Positions 1 through 13,372 of a DNA stretch of 64,000 nt are shown here, piece by piece (position 1 is the first letter of the stretch; each line of letters starts with the position of its first letter). The stretch is from Epiperipatus broadwayi. Its lineage: Eukaryota; Onychophora; Udeonychophora; Euonychophora; Peripatidae. The translations under genes were made by a program, and so were the position numbers. The notes beneath the pieces were generated by a model. That model saw only the letters and a program-made list of their open reading frames with translations. It did no database searches and was not told the origin of the DNA. Where the stretch lies: contig JAQFVV010012441.1 of the NCBI GenBank assembly GCA_028023455.1, positions 1,549,911 through 1,613,910 on the forward strand, written 5' to 3'.

Positions 1-1534
1 ACTTCTTCAAAATTTATGACAGAAAAGTCCCAAAATTATATCATGTTTTGTTAAAATAAATTCAATTGGATTAAGCAAAAACAATCCAGCAATTAAAATA
101 AACTTTCTACTGTTTAATTATTAAAAAGTTCTCACTTATCAATGCATTTATACAATGATAATAACCTTCATACAAGTAGTGCCCCATTTTATGAATATTT
201 AACTTAATAATAATAATATTAATTTACCAATCCAAAGATGAAAAAGTGATAAGATAAATGTATATTGTCTATTAATGCTCAAAATAAAAAAATTTAATTG
301 ATTATTTATCATACTTAATCTTTTTAATTAGCAAAACTCAAATATAAGACTTACACATTTACAATGTATTATTCACATTTAAGCCAATCAAGAATGCTAA
401 AGAGGTAAGGTAGCATGCCTCAATATCTTATTCAAACCATTAAACTGCTAGATAAAGCCATGATAAAATCTTACACATACTTTATTCAACATACTTTAAA
501 CTACAAACGAAATCCCTCTTCAAATAATAAAAGAAGGCAAAATAAAAGTATAATGGCACAGCTCATAAGAAGACTCCTATTTTTGAGGGCTAATAAAGGA
601 TCTAGGACTTTGTCACTAGTCAGGAAAATTAATTAGAATTTGCATCAGGACAAAATATTAAATAGGAATTACCTTAAAAATAGAAAGAGTCTAATGTTAA
701 ATCTCTAGATATAGGCTATGAGCATACAAATGCTAGCAAGACAATAAATAATAAGAGAGAGAGAATTAATATCATCTCTTTTAAGAAAAATAATCTAACA
801 AAGTAATGATAGAGACTAACACTGTCATCTCTAATATATTGGCATATAAAAGCACTCCTAAAATAGAACAATAACAAATCAACTATCTCTAACAAAATTA
901 CTACATCTAATAAATATGAAATATGAAAAATAACAATAATTAATGTCAAATATGGCTCTATTAACATTAGACAACAAATAATTATAAAATAGATAATAGA
1001 AACATACATCTACTTATTCAGATTACAACATCACAATATACATTAATAAATAAATTATTCAAATTTAAAAGGGAGACATATCGTACTTTAAAATATGAAA
1101 ATATGATAAAGTACTATTCTAAGAATTTTAATATATAACATTTCAAAATATAGCATATATAATATGAAAATAATAATATGTACATAAATAAAACATGGTA
1201 TGCAAAATCATAATACAAATAAATTCAATCTTTTTACCATAAAATAAATTAAAGAACTGTCCTGCTTTCATCTTGAGTCATTCTCCATTAAACTGGAACA
1301 TGAAGAGGAAGGTTAGGAACAAAATCTTGTGGACAGCCCACATAATACAACATAACTATGATATTAAAATTTGTAATTGCATTTGGATATCCTTAATAAG
1401 TTTCAAATAACTCTGCTAGCAAGTACATTATAAATTTATGCCCTTTATTAAATACATTCATGAATGTAAATTATGATGAATGTTCATAATATTATAGAAA
1501 TATTTCTCAGGTACTTGAATTCAGGTTTCTAAAT
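1..1534. other. A+T-rich stretch with no recognised gene
   Basis: The reading frames here are short and low in complexity and resemble no family I know. No splice-bounded exon, tRNA-like segment or transposon motif stands out. Confidence 0.6.
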
Positions 1535-1745
1535 TAATCCATGATAATCCGGAACAACTGATGAATGCTGGTTCAGCACGAAATGCATATATTGGTGATT
1601 ATTTATCTTTTCTACATGTGTGTGGTCATGTGTATCAGTAGTATGAGATAGTGTGGATAGTTTAAAGCTGTTTAAAAGTCTGAGTTCAAATCCCCTATAA
1701 TTACAATTAAGTTCCAGGTATAAGAATACCTGTATTTCAAATCTA
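1535..1745 (+). mobile_element. HRZ-A hammerhead repeat, partial copy
   Basis: This partial HRZ-A copy starts at the ribozyme and runs through the tRNA-like segment. The hammerhead core CTGATGA is at 1558-1564 and GAAA at 1580-1583. Stem II is TGCTG-GTT-CAGCA, but the closing pair is A/C instead of G/C. One stem I base has also changed, so activity is doubtful. The box-B-like GAGTTCAAATCCCC follows near 1681-1695. The copy ends after the family's usual TGTATTTCAAAT. Confidence 0.8.
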
Positions 1746-3315
1746 ATACAAATTATTTTAAATTTGTATGAGCAATATGAATATTCTTTAATAGAGTACT
1801 TTTGATAAACAGCATTTATCAAACATTATTAAATATTGCAACAAAAATATTAATTTCAATATCATATGTAAGACCACAGCAGTCTCCGATAGAATTGCTT
1901 AAAAGGAAGAAATATCTTGCAGGATTTAAAACAGTTTGCATGCATTATACAATAATTAAAATGGAGAAGTTATTTAGGTTTAATAATATAATGTAATGTC
2001 CTGTATTGGGGTATATTTTATATTTCCAATTTTTATCAAGAAAAACATTTTAAAATTTTCCATAATATTAATTAAATAGTTGGTTGTAAGTTGATTTTTT
2101 CATTAATATTATCCCCCTTAGAAAAAAATGATTTTTTTTTTACTTTCGGGGGTGGGGATGGAAATAGTCATAATAAAACTTGCCAAAAGGTTTTCTTTGT
2201 CAAAAAATGAAAAAAAAAAAAGAACCCAGATCTGAAACAGTGATATATAGGACTGAGTAGATCGGATAGGATAAGATTTAAAATATCGAACATTTTCTGG
2301 AGTTATGGGAAAAATTGTGTGAGATGGAAAGAAAGAAAACTTTCTAGAATAAAAGAAAGGAAATATAAATAGAAAAAATTAAGAAACTTAGGATTATTAT
2401 TGACTATTGGGTTTAATTGAATTACGCTGTTGAAATAAAATTATATGTGCACCACGGAGAGGAAATATATTATGTGATCATCTACTGAGATCAAACTCCG
2501 CATCCAACTTGTTCGTCTCGTCAAATAATATAAAATCTCATCTATGTTTCATCGAAAGTTCAAAGTAAAGACATTTTCGGACAATCTCTATGGCCATTTC
2601 CTTATCAAGTAAGCTCATTTTCTATATGTATATGAATAAATGATCTCAATTCCCCGGGGACTAAAGATAATCTTTATGTTTCTATGTGCTATGATTATTC
2701 TATATTAACCTGTCAGTATAATTCTTATGTAAACCATAGGATTGAGACTTGGAATCGGATAATACTGATGTCCATAAATATGCTGATCGTGAAATATTGA
2801 TTAGGAATTTTGAAAGATTATTGCCGACCATCTCGGTGAATTATAGATAATAGGTTTCGGTCAGATAGCGTAGGATCAACCAAATAAAGTTGGTGCATAA
2901 GATGGAAATTGTTGCATTATATATTGTAGCATGTACTGAAGCTTCCACAAGTAAATTAGTATAAGTACACATACAAAAAAAGGTTTCAAAACTCAACAAA
3001 TATCTATAAATTAGAGTCTAATTATAGAAATCTTAATGTTTTTCTTTTTAATCTGAGTGGAGTTGGGTTTATAATGAGAGGATAAAAGGTTTACTCTTAA
3101 AGTTTGAAAAAATTAACAAATCTAAAACAAGATTACAAATTAACGGGGTCTTATTTGTATATGTTTGAATGATATTTATATTTCTTTATATAATTCATAA
3201 TTTTATAAGTATAATATTCCTTGAAATTAGATTCTAACATTATTTGTCTGAAGGGATATAATGGTATTTTAATTCCATCATCTAAAAAGAAAAATTCAAA
3301 CTTTATTTAAATTTT
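1746..3315. other. Mostly unassigned DNA with a slightly less A+T-rich patch
   Basis: Roughly 2240-2900 is less A+T-rich than its surroundings and holds one exon-like segment, listed separately. The rest shows no coding signal or repeat I recognise. Confidence 0.5.
2544..2608 (+). CDS. Possible short exon, unassigned
   Basis: An ATG at 2544 opens 21 codons that end at a good donor, CAA|GTAAGC, in phase 2. The peptide starts MFHRKFKVKTFSDNLYGH and matches no family I know. The surrounding bases are richer in G+C than the neighbourhood, which is the other reason to notice it. There is no partner exon that I can join to it. It could also be untranslated leader or chance. Confidence 0.18.
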
Positions 3316-3620
3316 TCAATTATATTCAACGATTAGTAATAACACATTGGTTAGTATATAATCCGATGTTTTGAGTATTAATATTAAGCTTTCTTCTGCA
3401 AGTGTTGTTGCTGTGCAGATCAGTGACAGTATTAGTATAGGAATCTGACCATTTACATTCATGAATACGAAATTTAATGACTTGCTTTCCTATACTAATA
3501 CTGTCATTGGTCAAACAAGAAATGCCCAAAGAAGAGATGAGAATATCACTTCATCGTTGAGTTATATACTAATCTGTGTTCTATTACTAATAGTTAAACG
3601 TCTTTGAAAAGTTTAAATAA
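3316..3620 (-). mobile_element. Degenerate tRNA-Lys-like SINE
   Basis: On the minus strand this shares its end with the SINE at 10316-10520: a stretch like CTAATCTGTGTTATTAC, then a tail like GAAAAGTTTAAATAAA. The tRNA-like part is eroded. A perfect 19-20 base inverted repeat (around 3424-3446 and 3489-3511, key sequence CAGTATTAGTATAGGAA) lies inside it. Confidence 0.5.
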
Positions 3621-3827
3621 AGTAAACCCATTTAATAATAGTCTCTATTAGATGGCGGAAATTGTCCAAAGGTAATTATTAAATTCTAACATTGTATTTT
3701 TTTTTTTTTTTCGATTTAGGTAGATCACAAGGTTTATGAAAAAAATAATTTTTATTAATTATTCCCACAAAAATACATGATTTATAATTTTCCTATACTG
3801 AATGTTTCTTATATATGTAAGTAGATG

Positions 3828-4040
3828 GATTTGAACTTAAGATTTTTCAATCTATATTCGTCCTCCACTCTTCATGCAACCAATACACATGCGCACATAC
3901 TTGCGAAAAGAAGAATAATCTCCTATATATATATATACACACACAATTACTGCTCAGTTTATATTAAGATAGCAATTCCTTAAACTTTAGTGGAGAGGCT
4001 TCAATCTTCTTATCCTTCCAACTATTCAACTATTCATTAC
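3828..4040 (-). mobile_element. HRZ-A repeat lacking its ribozyme
   Basis: The minus strand has the HRZ-A order TTGAAGCCTC, CTATCTTAATATAAACTGAG, a TA/TG run, then TATTCTTCTTTTC and the tRNA-like part. The hammerhead is missing, as if deleted between its flanking stem I segments. Confidence 0.65.
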
Positions 4041-6985
4041 ATTGAATAATCAACAAAGGAACACTCAAAGCCCTTATTAGATTTGATATTATTGTCATAA
4101 CCATGTAGACATCACATCAATCTAATCCCTCATATTTAGAATTCAAAAAATGATATAGTAAAAATTAATAAAAACATACGGGGGGGGGGGATTGAATATT
4201 TGTTATTTACAGGTTGAATGATTTTTTAGTTAATAAATAAGAAGATAAAATTTTATAATGATAGATTAAGATAAAAACGTAGCACATGTGGATTTTATAA
4301 TTGTATATACAGTGAAAAGAATAGTTTTAGATATTTTTTATAGAATTACAAAATAAAAATGTACAATGTTTTTGACCCAGTCTGTTTAAAAGCATACTAC
4401 AGGGAACCCATGCCAACTTGCCATCCAGACTTGCTCAACACAGTTTTATGTACGAACATGCTAGAAAAAACCTAACTACTCCTCTTTTTTCCTTGACCAT
4501 AAGCTAATGTCTGGCCATAGGTTTTTATCTCTCTACAGCCAATATTGTATATTCAGAGCACGACACAGAAAATGGTTAAGAAGGCTTATTCAATCATCCA
4601 AAATACCATTGCCATTAATAAAAGGGATTCTAGCACCCCTCTTTCTAGAAAATGGTGTTTGTAGCCCCTTCCTCTTCATTAGCATGCAAATATCCCCTGC
4701 ATATATTCATTCCTATTCCTTTAATATTTAAATTTGATGTTATTTATGGAATACAATTTCCTATCCTTCTCATTCTTCTATGATTGTGATACAGGGTTGC
4801 ATCAAAAGTACTTAACGTTAATAAATCTTTTTTTTTTTCATAATTTTAACCTGTGTTGTATTTTTAAATATAATTTTATGTTACTGTATATGTTTTTTAA
4901 AAAAAAGAGAAAAAAAAATAGCATTTATAAAACAATAAAATGTTTCCAGGACTATGTTTATAAGTTTGCAAATAATATCTGTTGAGTCAAGGCTCTGATA
5001 TCTATGTCTAATTTTATTCATTTTATTGCAAAAAAAAAAAGAATTTTAAAAAAGGCAAAATTAAATTCAAAATGGCATCTTAGATTCTTCTATGCAAAAA
5101 AGATAACAGTTTGGCTCCAGTGTTCCGGGAAAAGCTCTTTCATAGTGTTAATGATAAATAAGTGTGTCTAATTTTTGTATGAGAGAACATATTATAGTGG
5201 CAATTATATTTCTGAATTTTTATGATTCATTGCAATGAAACAGAGAATTGTTTGATGTTTTCTTCATCAGGGCTATATAAGGAAGATTCATATGAGAGAA
5301 AGATCTTTTAACTGGCAAGAAGATATTTGATAGAAAAAACCTCAAAATTAATTTTTATTAAAAAATCAAATATTTTAGTTAAATGTAACAATGTTTAAAC
5401 TTTTTAATGATGATGTGATTATTGAAATGAGGCACTGAATTGTATTCAACTTACAAAAGAATTGAGCAATCCAGATCTATTGACACTATTTTTACTTATA
5501 TATGAATCAATCGTCAACCATCTTGGAATATATTGCATATTATCAACATAGAAATATTAATACATATTTTTGCAGAAAAAAATAATAAAACAAATTATAA
5601 TTTTATACATTTCCTTTTTATTATATATATTATTAAAAGGAGGTTGCATTGACAATGGTTTGAAATTGTTGAATTTATTGATACTGGGATTGTCAAAATA
5701 GTGACAGGTTTTAATGATATATATCAGATACAATCATAATGCATATCACAAGCTAAAATAGATAGAAAACAAATCACCATTCTTTATTTTAAGATATTTC
5801 AGCAACACCCTCTGTGAACAAATATAAATACTAAACTTCAAACAGCTGTAATAGGTTAACATTGTGAATCATAATTTGTATATATATATATATACAGAAC
5901 ATTAAAAACAATCATTTTTAAATAGCAAATGCTATTACAGTTAAAAATACACACTGCCACTTTAATATTAAAACATGCAATAATAAGAAAACAATTCCAC
6001 TTTCTTGTTTTTTTTTTTGTTTATAAAGAATATCGTCTTGAATAACTAAGACAGTAGATATGAATCACTCACATTAGTTCTTATAAGATGTTTATTAAAC
6101 AGATTGATTTTTGTTTATCAAAGTAAAGGAATTTCTTTTATTTTAAACTTTGTAGCAAATATTAATATCATAAATCACAATATATATATATGTGTGTGTG
6201 TGTGTGTAAACATGAAAAGAGAGAAGTGGTATGTAATAATATTTTTTATCCAAGCCCTGCACAGCATTATATTTATACAGCTTTCATCTATGGCTTTCAT
6301 TTATCTTTAAATCACTAATTACACTATTATTTAGTCAATAAAGTGTCCTGAACTCTTAATATTGTCTTTTTTCTATCCACTTTTAATCTGTTGTGAAATT
6401 TATACTAAAATTGAAAAACAGTATCATATAGCATATTGAAACAAGCATGCTGTTTCACATGTGTATGTATTCTAAAAACTATTTTACCCTCCCACCTTAA
6501 AAAACAGCAGATGTATAAAAAAGTCGATCTGATATTTTTTCTAGAAAAATATAGCAAAAAGTTTAATTTATAACTTTACAAGAAAATCATTATTTTCTAT
6601 AATTGAGAAAAGAAAATAATAAAGATAAATCATTATTGATTTTATAGTTTTGGATTACGATATAATTTAAATATATCACTTGTATTTATTTAAAGCTGGC
6701 ATGTATTAAATTGATTACATTTTTAATTTTTGGATATTTTCGAATAAAGTGTAATAATCACTTGAGGCAAAGTTAGTAAATTGAAAAACATGGCTTAATC
6801 TTCATGCATTCTTATCTATCCTGCTAAAAAAGTAGATTATCCAATCATTAGGAAGAGAAAGGCAATCAGACTTAAATGAGAGCTGTGGGATGACTAGGAT
6901 ATGTGGGCTGAATTGTGTAATCAATCTGGAGAGCAGGAGATATATATAGTCAAGTTGCAAGTTCAGAGCAGAGTTTTATTTAAAC
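4041..6985. other. A+T-rich stretch with no recognised gene
   Basis: It contains a 10-G run near 4181, small TA and TG runs (5879-5895, 6181-6208) and several short meaningless open frames. I see no gene, RNA or mobile element that I can name. Confidence 0.55.
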
Positions 6986-6989
6986 TTTT

Positions 6990-7185
6990 CAAATATATTA
7001 ATAATAACACACAGATTAGTATATAAGTCAATGTTTCAAATAATATTATCCTCCTTTTTTCAAGTGGGTCTGGTCGTCCAGGGTCAGCATTAACATTAAG
7101 ACAGAGGCTATGAATTCATGAATATTGAATTTGAGGTGATGTTCTAACCAATTAGACTATTCTAATAAAAATTTCATATATAACT
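6990..7185 (-). mobile_element. tRNA-Lys-like SINE
   Basis: Read on the minus strand, a tRNA-like head (CTAATTGGTTAGAAC) is followed by CACTTGAAAAAAGGAGGATA, TTTGAAACATTGA and a tail like GAAAAGTTTAAATAAA. This is the same order as the SINE at 10316. Confidence 0.6.
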
Positions 7186-7289
7186 ATGAAGTGTTTTCTT
7201 AAAAGGCTTGTGATGATGGTATTTTAGGTGTATTTACACATTGGATTATTTCCATCATCTAGAATTGAGTATTGAATGTCTTTAGAGAA

Positions 7290-7510
7290 AGTACATTCAA
7301 CTATTAGTAATAGCACCCAGAGTAGTATATGCACAATGTTTTGAGAGGTATTATTCTCCTCTCTTTTTCAGGTGTTGCTGGCCTGACCAGTAACAGTTCT
7401 ATCATGGAAATTAAACCTGGACTCTTAGACTCTTGAATATTGAATTTTAAGGTAATGCTATAACTGACTGTGCCATCCTGCCAAATGCAACAGTCAGTAG
7501 AAATTTCATA
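7290..7510 (-). mobile_element. tRNA-Lys-like SINE
   Basis: The minus strand reads GGATGGCACAGTCAGTTATAG (degenerate box A), then AGTCCAGGTTTAATTTCC (box-B-like) and GGCCAGCAACACCTGAAAAA, matching the plus-strand SINE at 10316. It sits next to the 3' end of the minus-strand Penelope-like fragment. Confidence 0.65.
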
Positions 7511-7544
7511 TAGTTATCTATGAGATTGGTCCTAATTTCTCCAC

Positions 7545-8965
7545 TTTTTACTAAGAGCAAAGTTGATTACTGGTCTCCAGACATTATGTTTAGTCACAAT
7601 ATGTTGCCTTATAAGGTTATTTGCCATTGTCATTTGAACAGCTTCTTTGTACCTTTACATCTCTATCCAATATTTTTGTCCTTTTTTTAATTGAACATAT
7701 GTTCATTGGTATATACATGATCAGCTGCCTTAGATACATTGATTTTCTCTCTTCTAATCATTAGTTTGTGGTCTGACAATCATTTTTCAAAAGAGCAACT
7801 GGATCTCACCTGCATACATTCTTCACATTCACATGATATTTTATAGATGCTGTTTTTGCTTTTCAACATTTCAAATTTAGATTTTGTTGATATTAGAATT
7901 CCTCATAGAGTGGTATGGCTCTGGAAATCTGATCTGTGTTATACTGATTGCAGATTTTCTTTAATTTGTCTGCTATTTTTGGATGTATGGGTACACTACA
8001 GTACCAATAATTGTTTTTTTCTTTTTGTTGATTTAAGATTTTGATTATAATAGCTGATGAATAAACATTTTTCATAAGAGTTTGTTCTATATAATTTTTT
8101 TCTTTTTCCAAATCACTGGTTTCTGAACAAACTTATTTTTCTTTGTCCCATAGTGATAATATAAATCTATGTTTTATGTGTTGGGTGTGATTGGATGTGT
8201 ATGCTGAATAGTTTCCTGTACGTGCGAGTTTTCTGTAAACTGTAGTTTTGATTTTGCCATGAGAGAGTTTTGTCACAAGAACAGCTAAGAAAGCCAATTT
8301 TTGTTCTTGTTCCAATCCTATTTTTAATTTAATCAAAAGGATATGTTCTTGATGTGTGTCTAAAAATTTTGTAATAGTGCTCCACCATGTAGCCATAAAA
8401 CAAATGTATCATCAACATAGTGAAGCCAAAATTTAGGTAGATGTGGAGTAATCTTTATGACTGTGGTTTCAAGTTGATTCATGTAAATATTCCTAATCAG
8501 GATGGCAATCATGAGTGTATATTTATTTTTATTCTATTGGAAGAATTCTATGTTGTATTGACAATATGTTATTGTTAAGTAGAATGTTAATCATTCTATT
8601 AATAGCAAGAGTTGTTCTGGCTTATAAACTATTATCACCATTTAATCTTTTTCTTACAATAGACATTCTTTATATGCATTTGTGAATAAACTTTCCATAT
8701 CAAAGTTTACTAGTATGTCTGTTTTTCCAATTTTCATGTTCTAGATTAATTCTACAAAGTATCTAGAATTCCTGACAAAGGTCTGGGTCTTATATGTCAA
8801 AGGACTAAGAACTTTGAAAAAAAATCTTGAAAAATTTTGGCAAGCTGAATTTATAGAACATGATCCTTATAGATTTTACATCAGCCATAAAGAATAAGGA
8901 TGCTGAAATATGATGTTAGGTTATTTTTTCTAAATCATTGAAGTACCCATGATGTTCCATTAAGA
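7545..8965 (-). pseudogene. Penelope-like element, broken reverse transcriptase and endonuclease
   Basis: This is a decayed Penelope-like retroelement on the minus strand. One readable block (8133-8396) carries the family pattern of a tryptophan-rich start (TWWSTITKFLDTHQEHI), then LAFLAVLVTKL and TVYRKLARTGNYSAYTSNH. This corresponds to the segment after the catalytic motif of Penelope reverse transcriptases (typically PFLDVLI and VYRKPTHT-Y-SNHP). The next block downstream (7893-8111) contains NGYxxxxI-like and KLKKICNQYN segments of the linker. Stops and frameshifts are frequent, so it cannot make protein. It lies head to head with the plus-strand copy starting at about 8970. Confidence 0.8.
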
Positions 8966-8969
8966 CCTA

Positions 8970-10300
8970 TTGTTAGTTTTAGAAATTCACCTTGCCAAAA
9001 TTTGTCAAAATTTTATCTCAAAGTTCTTAGTCTTCTGGAATACAAGACCCAGTTGTTTGTTAGAATTTCTAGACACTATAAAATTAATTAAGAACATGAA
9101 AATTGGAAAAACTGACTTAATAGTAAGCTTTGATGTAAACAGTTTATTCATAAATGTAACATGTGACGAGACATTGACTACTGTAAGAAAATGATTAAAG
9201 GATGATAATACCTTACAAACCAGAACAACTCTTTCTATTGTTAGCACAATGAAACTATTAACACCAATCTGCATAATGATAACCTAATTTCACTACAAAA
9301 CAGACTTCTTTTAACAAAATCAAGAAATGGCTATGGGTTCACCATTGTCATCTCTGATTAATATTATTTATATGAAACAACTTGAAACCCCAGCCATAAA
9401 GACTTCTCCATATACACCTAAGTTTGGCTTCACTATGTTGATTATAATTTGTTGTATGACCACATGGTGGAGTACTATTACAAACTTTCTGGAAATACAT
9501 CAACAGCATACCCCCTTCAATTAAATTCACAATAGAACAAAAATTGGCATTCTTGGATGTACTTGTGATAAGACTGTCTTATAGCTAAATTAAAATTACA
9601 GTTTACAGAAAATACATATATACAGGAAATTTCTTAGCATATATATCCAATGACATGAAAAACACTAAATATGGAGTTATACTATCATTATGGAACATAG
9701 CAAAAAGCATTTGTTCAGAAACAAACAATTTGGAAAAAGAGAAAATCTATATAGAATAAATTCTTATGAAGAATGGTTATCCATTAGCTGTTAATAAGAA
9801 AACCTTAAATAAACAACAAACAGAACCACAAAAAGAAAAAAAGTACTGTAGTGTACCCATACATACCAAAATAGTAGACAAATTAAGGAAAATCTGCAAT
9901 CAGTATAACATCAGTACAACTTTCTAGAGCATACCACACTATGAGGAATTCTGACATTGACAAAGTCTAAACTTGAAATGTTGAAAAACATAAGCTATAT
10001 CTATAAAATACCATGTGAATGTACAGGAATGTATATTGGTGAGACTAGCCATCCCATTGAAAAGTGATTGCATGAACACAAACTGATGATTAGAAGAGAG
10101 AAAACATGTAACTAAAGTAGATGACCATGTATGTACCAATGAATATATGTTCAATTGGGAAAATACAAAAATATTAGATAGAAAAAAAAAGACGCAAAAA
10201 AATAAACTTAAAAAAAATTGATCACATAACAATGTTGAATAACTTTATAAGTCAATCTTGTGTGACTGTACATAGTGCATAAAAACCACTAATCAACTTT
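8970..10300 (+). pseudogene. Penelope-like element with GIY-YIG endonuclease relic
   Basis: This plus-strand copy preserves several family landmarks. DLIVSFDVNSLFINV at about 9113-9160 matches the conserved SFDVxSLFTxVP of Penelope reverse transcriptase. AMGSPLSSLINIIYM at 9330-9375 matches the MGSPxSPxxANLYM block. The YVDD region near 9435-9460 is eroded. At about 9986-10075 the frame reads YKIPCECTGMYIGET and then HPIEK, stop, LHEHK. This is the GIY-YIG endonuclease signature that defines canonical Penelope elements. Stops and frameshifts interrupt every domain. A tRNA-Lys-like SINE follows within about 20 bp of its end. Confidence 0.85.
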
Positions 10301-10315
10301 GCACTTAAAAAAAAG

Positions 10316-10520
10316 TGAAGAGATCAGGATGGCTCAGTTGGTTAGACCCTTACCTTTAAAAGATCTAAGGAGCCAGGTTCAATTCCCATGCTAGTACTGC
10401 CACTGATTAGGCCAGTAACACCTGAAAAAAAGGAGAATACTTTTTGAAACATTGTGCATATACTAACCTGTGGACGTTATTGCAAACAGTGAAATGTAAT
10501 TGAAAATTTAAATAAAATTT
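10316..10520 (+). mobile_element. tRNA-Lys-like SINE
   Basis: Box A reads GGATGGCTCAGTTGGTTAGA and box B reads CCAGGTTCAATTCCC. The anticodon loop CTTTAAA would give anticodon TTT, so the head resembles tRNA-Lys. The unique body contains AACACCTGAAAAAAAGGAG and TTTGAAACATTGTGCATA. The end is an A+T-rich tail with TTTAAATAAAATTT. RNA polymerase III would be expected to transcribe it from the internal boxes. Confidence 0.8.
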
Positions 10521-10739
10521 AGTTTTTCTAAAGACATCCAGTACATAATATTGGATAATGCAAATAGGCAATATATAAATACAAATAACTGTGAATGACT
10601 TTCTGATTTCTTTTTTTTTGTGATTGTGAAGTTAGTGAGTAGTTTCCAAATACTATGAATTACCATATTGTTTTGACTTATGTGATGGTTTGCCATTGTC
10701 ACAGTCTTAAAATTTTTCTTTAAACTTTTTTTCTCTGGC

Positions 10740-12000
10740 CCAATATTGTTGCAACTTTAGATAGTCTGTTTTTCTTTTCTAATCATTAGTTATTTTCTTT
10801 TTCAATTGCTTATCAATGATGTAAATGGTTTTACATATATAGATGCCCATATTCACATTGTATTTCATAACTACAGTTTTTGTTTATTAGCATTTTTTAA
10901 GTTTAGGTTTTATAAAAGTTAGGAGTTGTTTTGATGTTATATTGATTGTAGATTTGCTTTACGTTGTCTACTGCTCTTGATATAGTACAGTATTTATAAC
11001 TATTGACAATTCTTTTTATTATTTATGTAAGATTTTCTTAATGACAGTGAAGGATAACCATTCTTCAGGAGAGTTTGTTCTTTGGAGAATTTTCTTTCTT
11101 CATATCACTGGTTTCTGAACAATTTTTTTTGTTCTGTTTCATGTTTCTGACATGATTGAATGTATATGTTAAGTATTTTCTTTTATATGATGTTTTTGTA
11201 AAATATAATTTTGATTTTGTCATGAGGGAGTCTTGTCACAAAAATATCTAAGAATGCTAATTTTTGTTCTTGATCTGATTTTGTTGTGAAATTTAATTGA
11301 AAAGAATATGTTATTGTTGTTTGTTTAGAATGTTTCTAATAATACATCATCAATGTGGCTATACAACAAATGTATCATAAATATAGCAAAATTAACTTTA
11401 GATGAATGTGGAATAATATTTATAATTGTGGTTTCAAGTTCTTCCATGTAAATATTGTTAATCACGGATAACAGTAGTGAGACCATAGCCATCAATTGAT
11501 TTTGTTGGAAGAATTCAGTATTGCATTAAAAATATGTTATTATGCAAAACGTTTTATTTATGCTATCTATAAGAAGAATTGTTCTAACAGGTAAGCTATT
11601 ATAGGTCATTTTATCTTTTCTTTACAATAGACAGTGCTTTATCATGGGATACACTTGTGAAGGCTTTCCAGATCAAAATTTAGCAATATGTCAGTTCTTC
11701 CAATTTTTGTATTCTTGATTAATTCCTTTAAGTTCTTAGAATTTCCTACAAAGGACTAATAATCTTGAGAAGAAATCACAAGGTGAAATTCTAAAACAAA
11801 AAGTCTTAATAGAACATGATCCTTATTGATCTTTAAAAAACCATAAAGATGGAGAATTTTGCTGAAATATGTTGTTATTCTTTTTAAATCAGTAAAATAC
11901 CTGAGATGCTGTCTGAAATAATGCTTCTAATTTTGTTTCCGTAGGTGATATAAGACATTTTGCCCTTTATTTTTTGCTGAGAAGAGATCTCTTGTTCTTC
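10740..12000 (-). pseudogene. Third Penelope-like fragment
   Basis: The block resembles the minus-strand copy at 7545-8965 along its length. Shared landmarks include the region opposite GTTTCTGAACAA (11113-11125), the stretch around CATGAGGGAGTCTTGTCACAA (11221-11241) and the region around TTCTTCCAATTTTTG (11695). It is more eroded than the other two copies and has no readable domain longer than a few dozen codons. Confidence 0.7.
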
Positions 12001-13372
12001 ACTAGTAACATTGCTTTTGACAACAAGGAGAATGGTTATGGATTTGGTCAGTTTGAGAAATTAAATATCTTTCCTTTCACCATAGGAAATCGTTAGTTTG
12101 GCTTTTGGTGTGTCTCAGGTTTTTATTTAATTTTCCAGTATAAATTTGCTACTTCTCCTATATGCAATTTTTGAGTAGAGTAGCAATATTATGCTGGCCA
12201 ATGAAACAGAATTCCTTGAAAGAAACTTAAAACCCAAATCAAATATTTTCCGTGAAGAGAGGAAAATTATTAAATCTCGCAAATTAGAAAAATCAATAAG
12301 CATTCTCCCGACATGCAATACTTTATCTACTTAAATGTCTTGCGCACTCGCTGCAAAAAACGATGCGAGTATGTACAATTTTTCAACAAGATTCTTCTCT
12401 CTAAATGTGAAATAAAATTTACAATAGATCAATCATAATCTAAATCCAACTTAATAAATTTATTAATAACTCTGTTATTTATCAGATGTTTAAATATTAT
12501 ATTAGCACAATTAGGTATTTGAATATATTACATAACATTAAATAAATTTAAATCACAACTATACTATAACATAATAATAATTGCGGAAGCATAAAATAAA
12601 TAAATTAAAAACTATTTACTTCTTTACAATTTGAAATAATAAATTTTACTCTTTCGAAGGTAGAAAAAATATTTGAAACTTTGCGATTCTGTTTTTTAAC
12701 TTCTCTTTCTGAAATATTTCAATATCATTTCTAATTGTAACTTTCCAATGTATTCTATTGTCTCGAATATCTTTCCAATAAAATATATAATCAGTATTTT
12801 ACTTATTTAAAATATTTTTGAGATATTCCTTAAAATAATAAAACTTTTATAATACTTTTATGTTGCATCGATATAATGCATAAATCGCATATCCATACAA
12901 TAACTATGACAACATAGATATCTTTATACAGTTAATTTTGTTACAGTAATTATCAACACTGATGACATGCTCTATCTTTTATCTTGCAGTAACACATTGA
13001 AGTCTTTACTGTGCCTCAGCATTTAATTTCATCTTTCTAATTATAAAACTACCAGGATATATATCATTCAAGCTAAAGATTGCTAAGAGTTTTTTTTTTC
13101 ATCACTGGCTGATAAATTTAAAGCATTAAATAGATTTTATAGAATGTCATTTAAAGTGGCAAAAATAACACGATTCTTAGCATACTAAAAATCCAGAATC
13201 CAATAGGATAAAGTTCTTTTTTTCGTTTTTAATCTATTCATATTGAAAATTTCACCCTCCAACATACAATTCATCTTGATTCAGTTTCATTAAAACACCT
13301 ATATCATTAAGGAAGTAGACATTTTAGAAACTTTTTGGCCTTTTGGAAGACCAGATTCAATTAACTATTAAG
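12000..13372. other. A+T-rich stretch with no recognised gene
   Basis: A 63-codon minus-strand frame (12127-12318) has no recognisable content. Nothing else stands out. Confidence 0.5.

Noticed and set aside
9005-9274. Minus-strand 89-codon frame over the plus-strand Penelope copy
   Set aside because: It is antisense to the recognisable reverse-transcriptase block.
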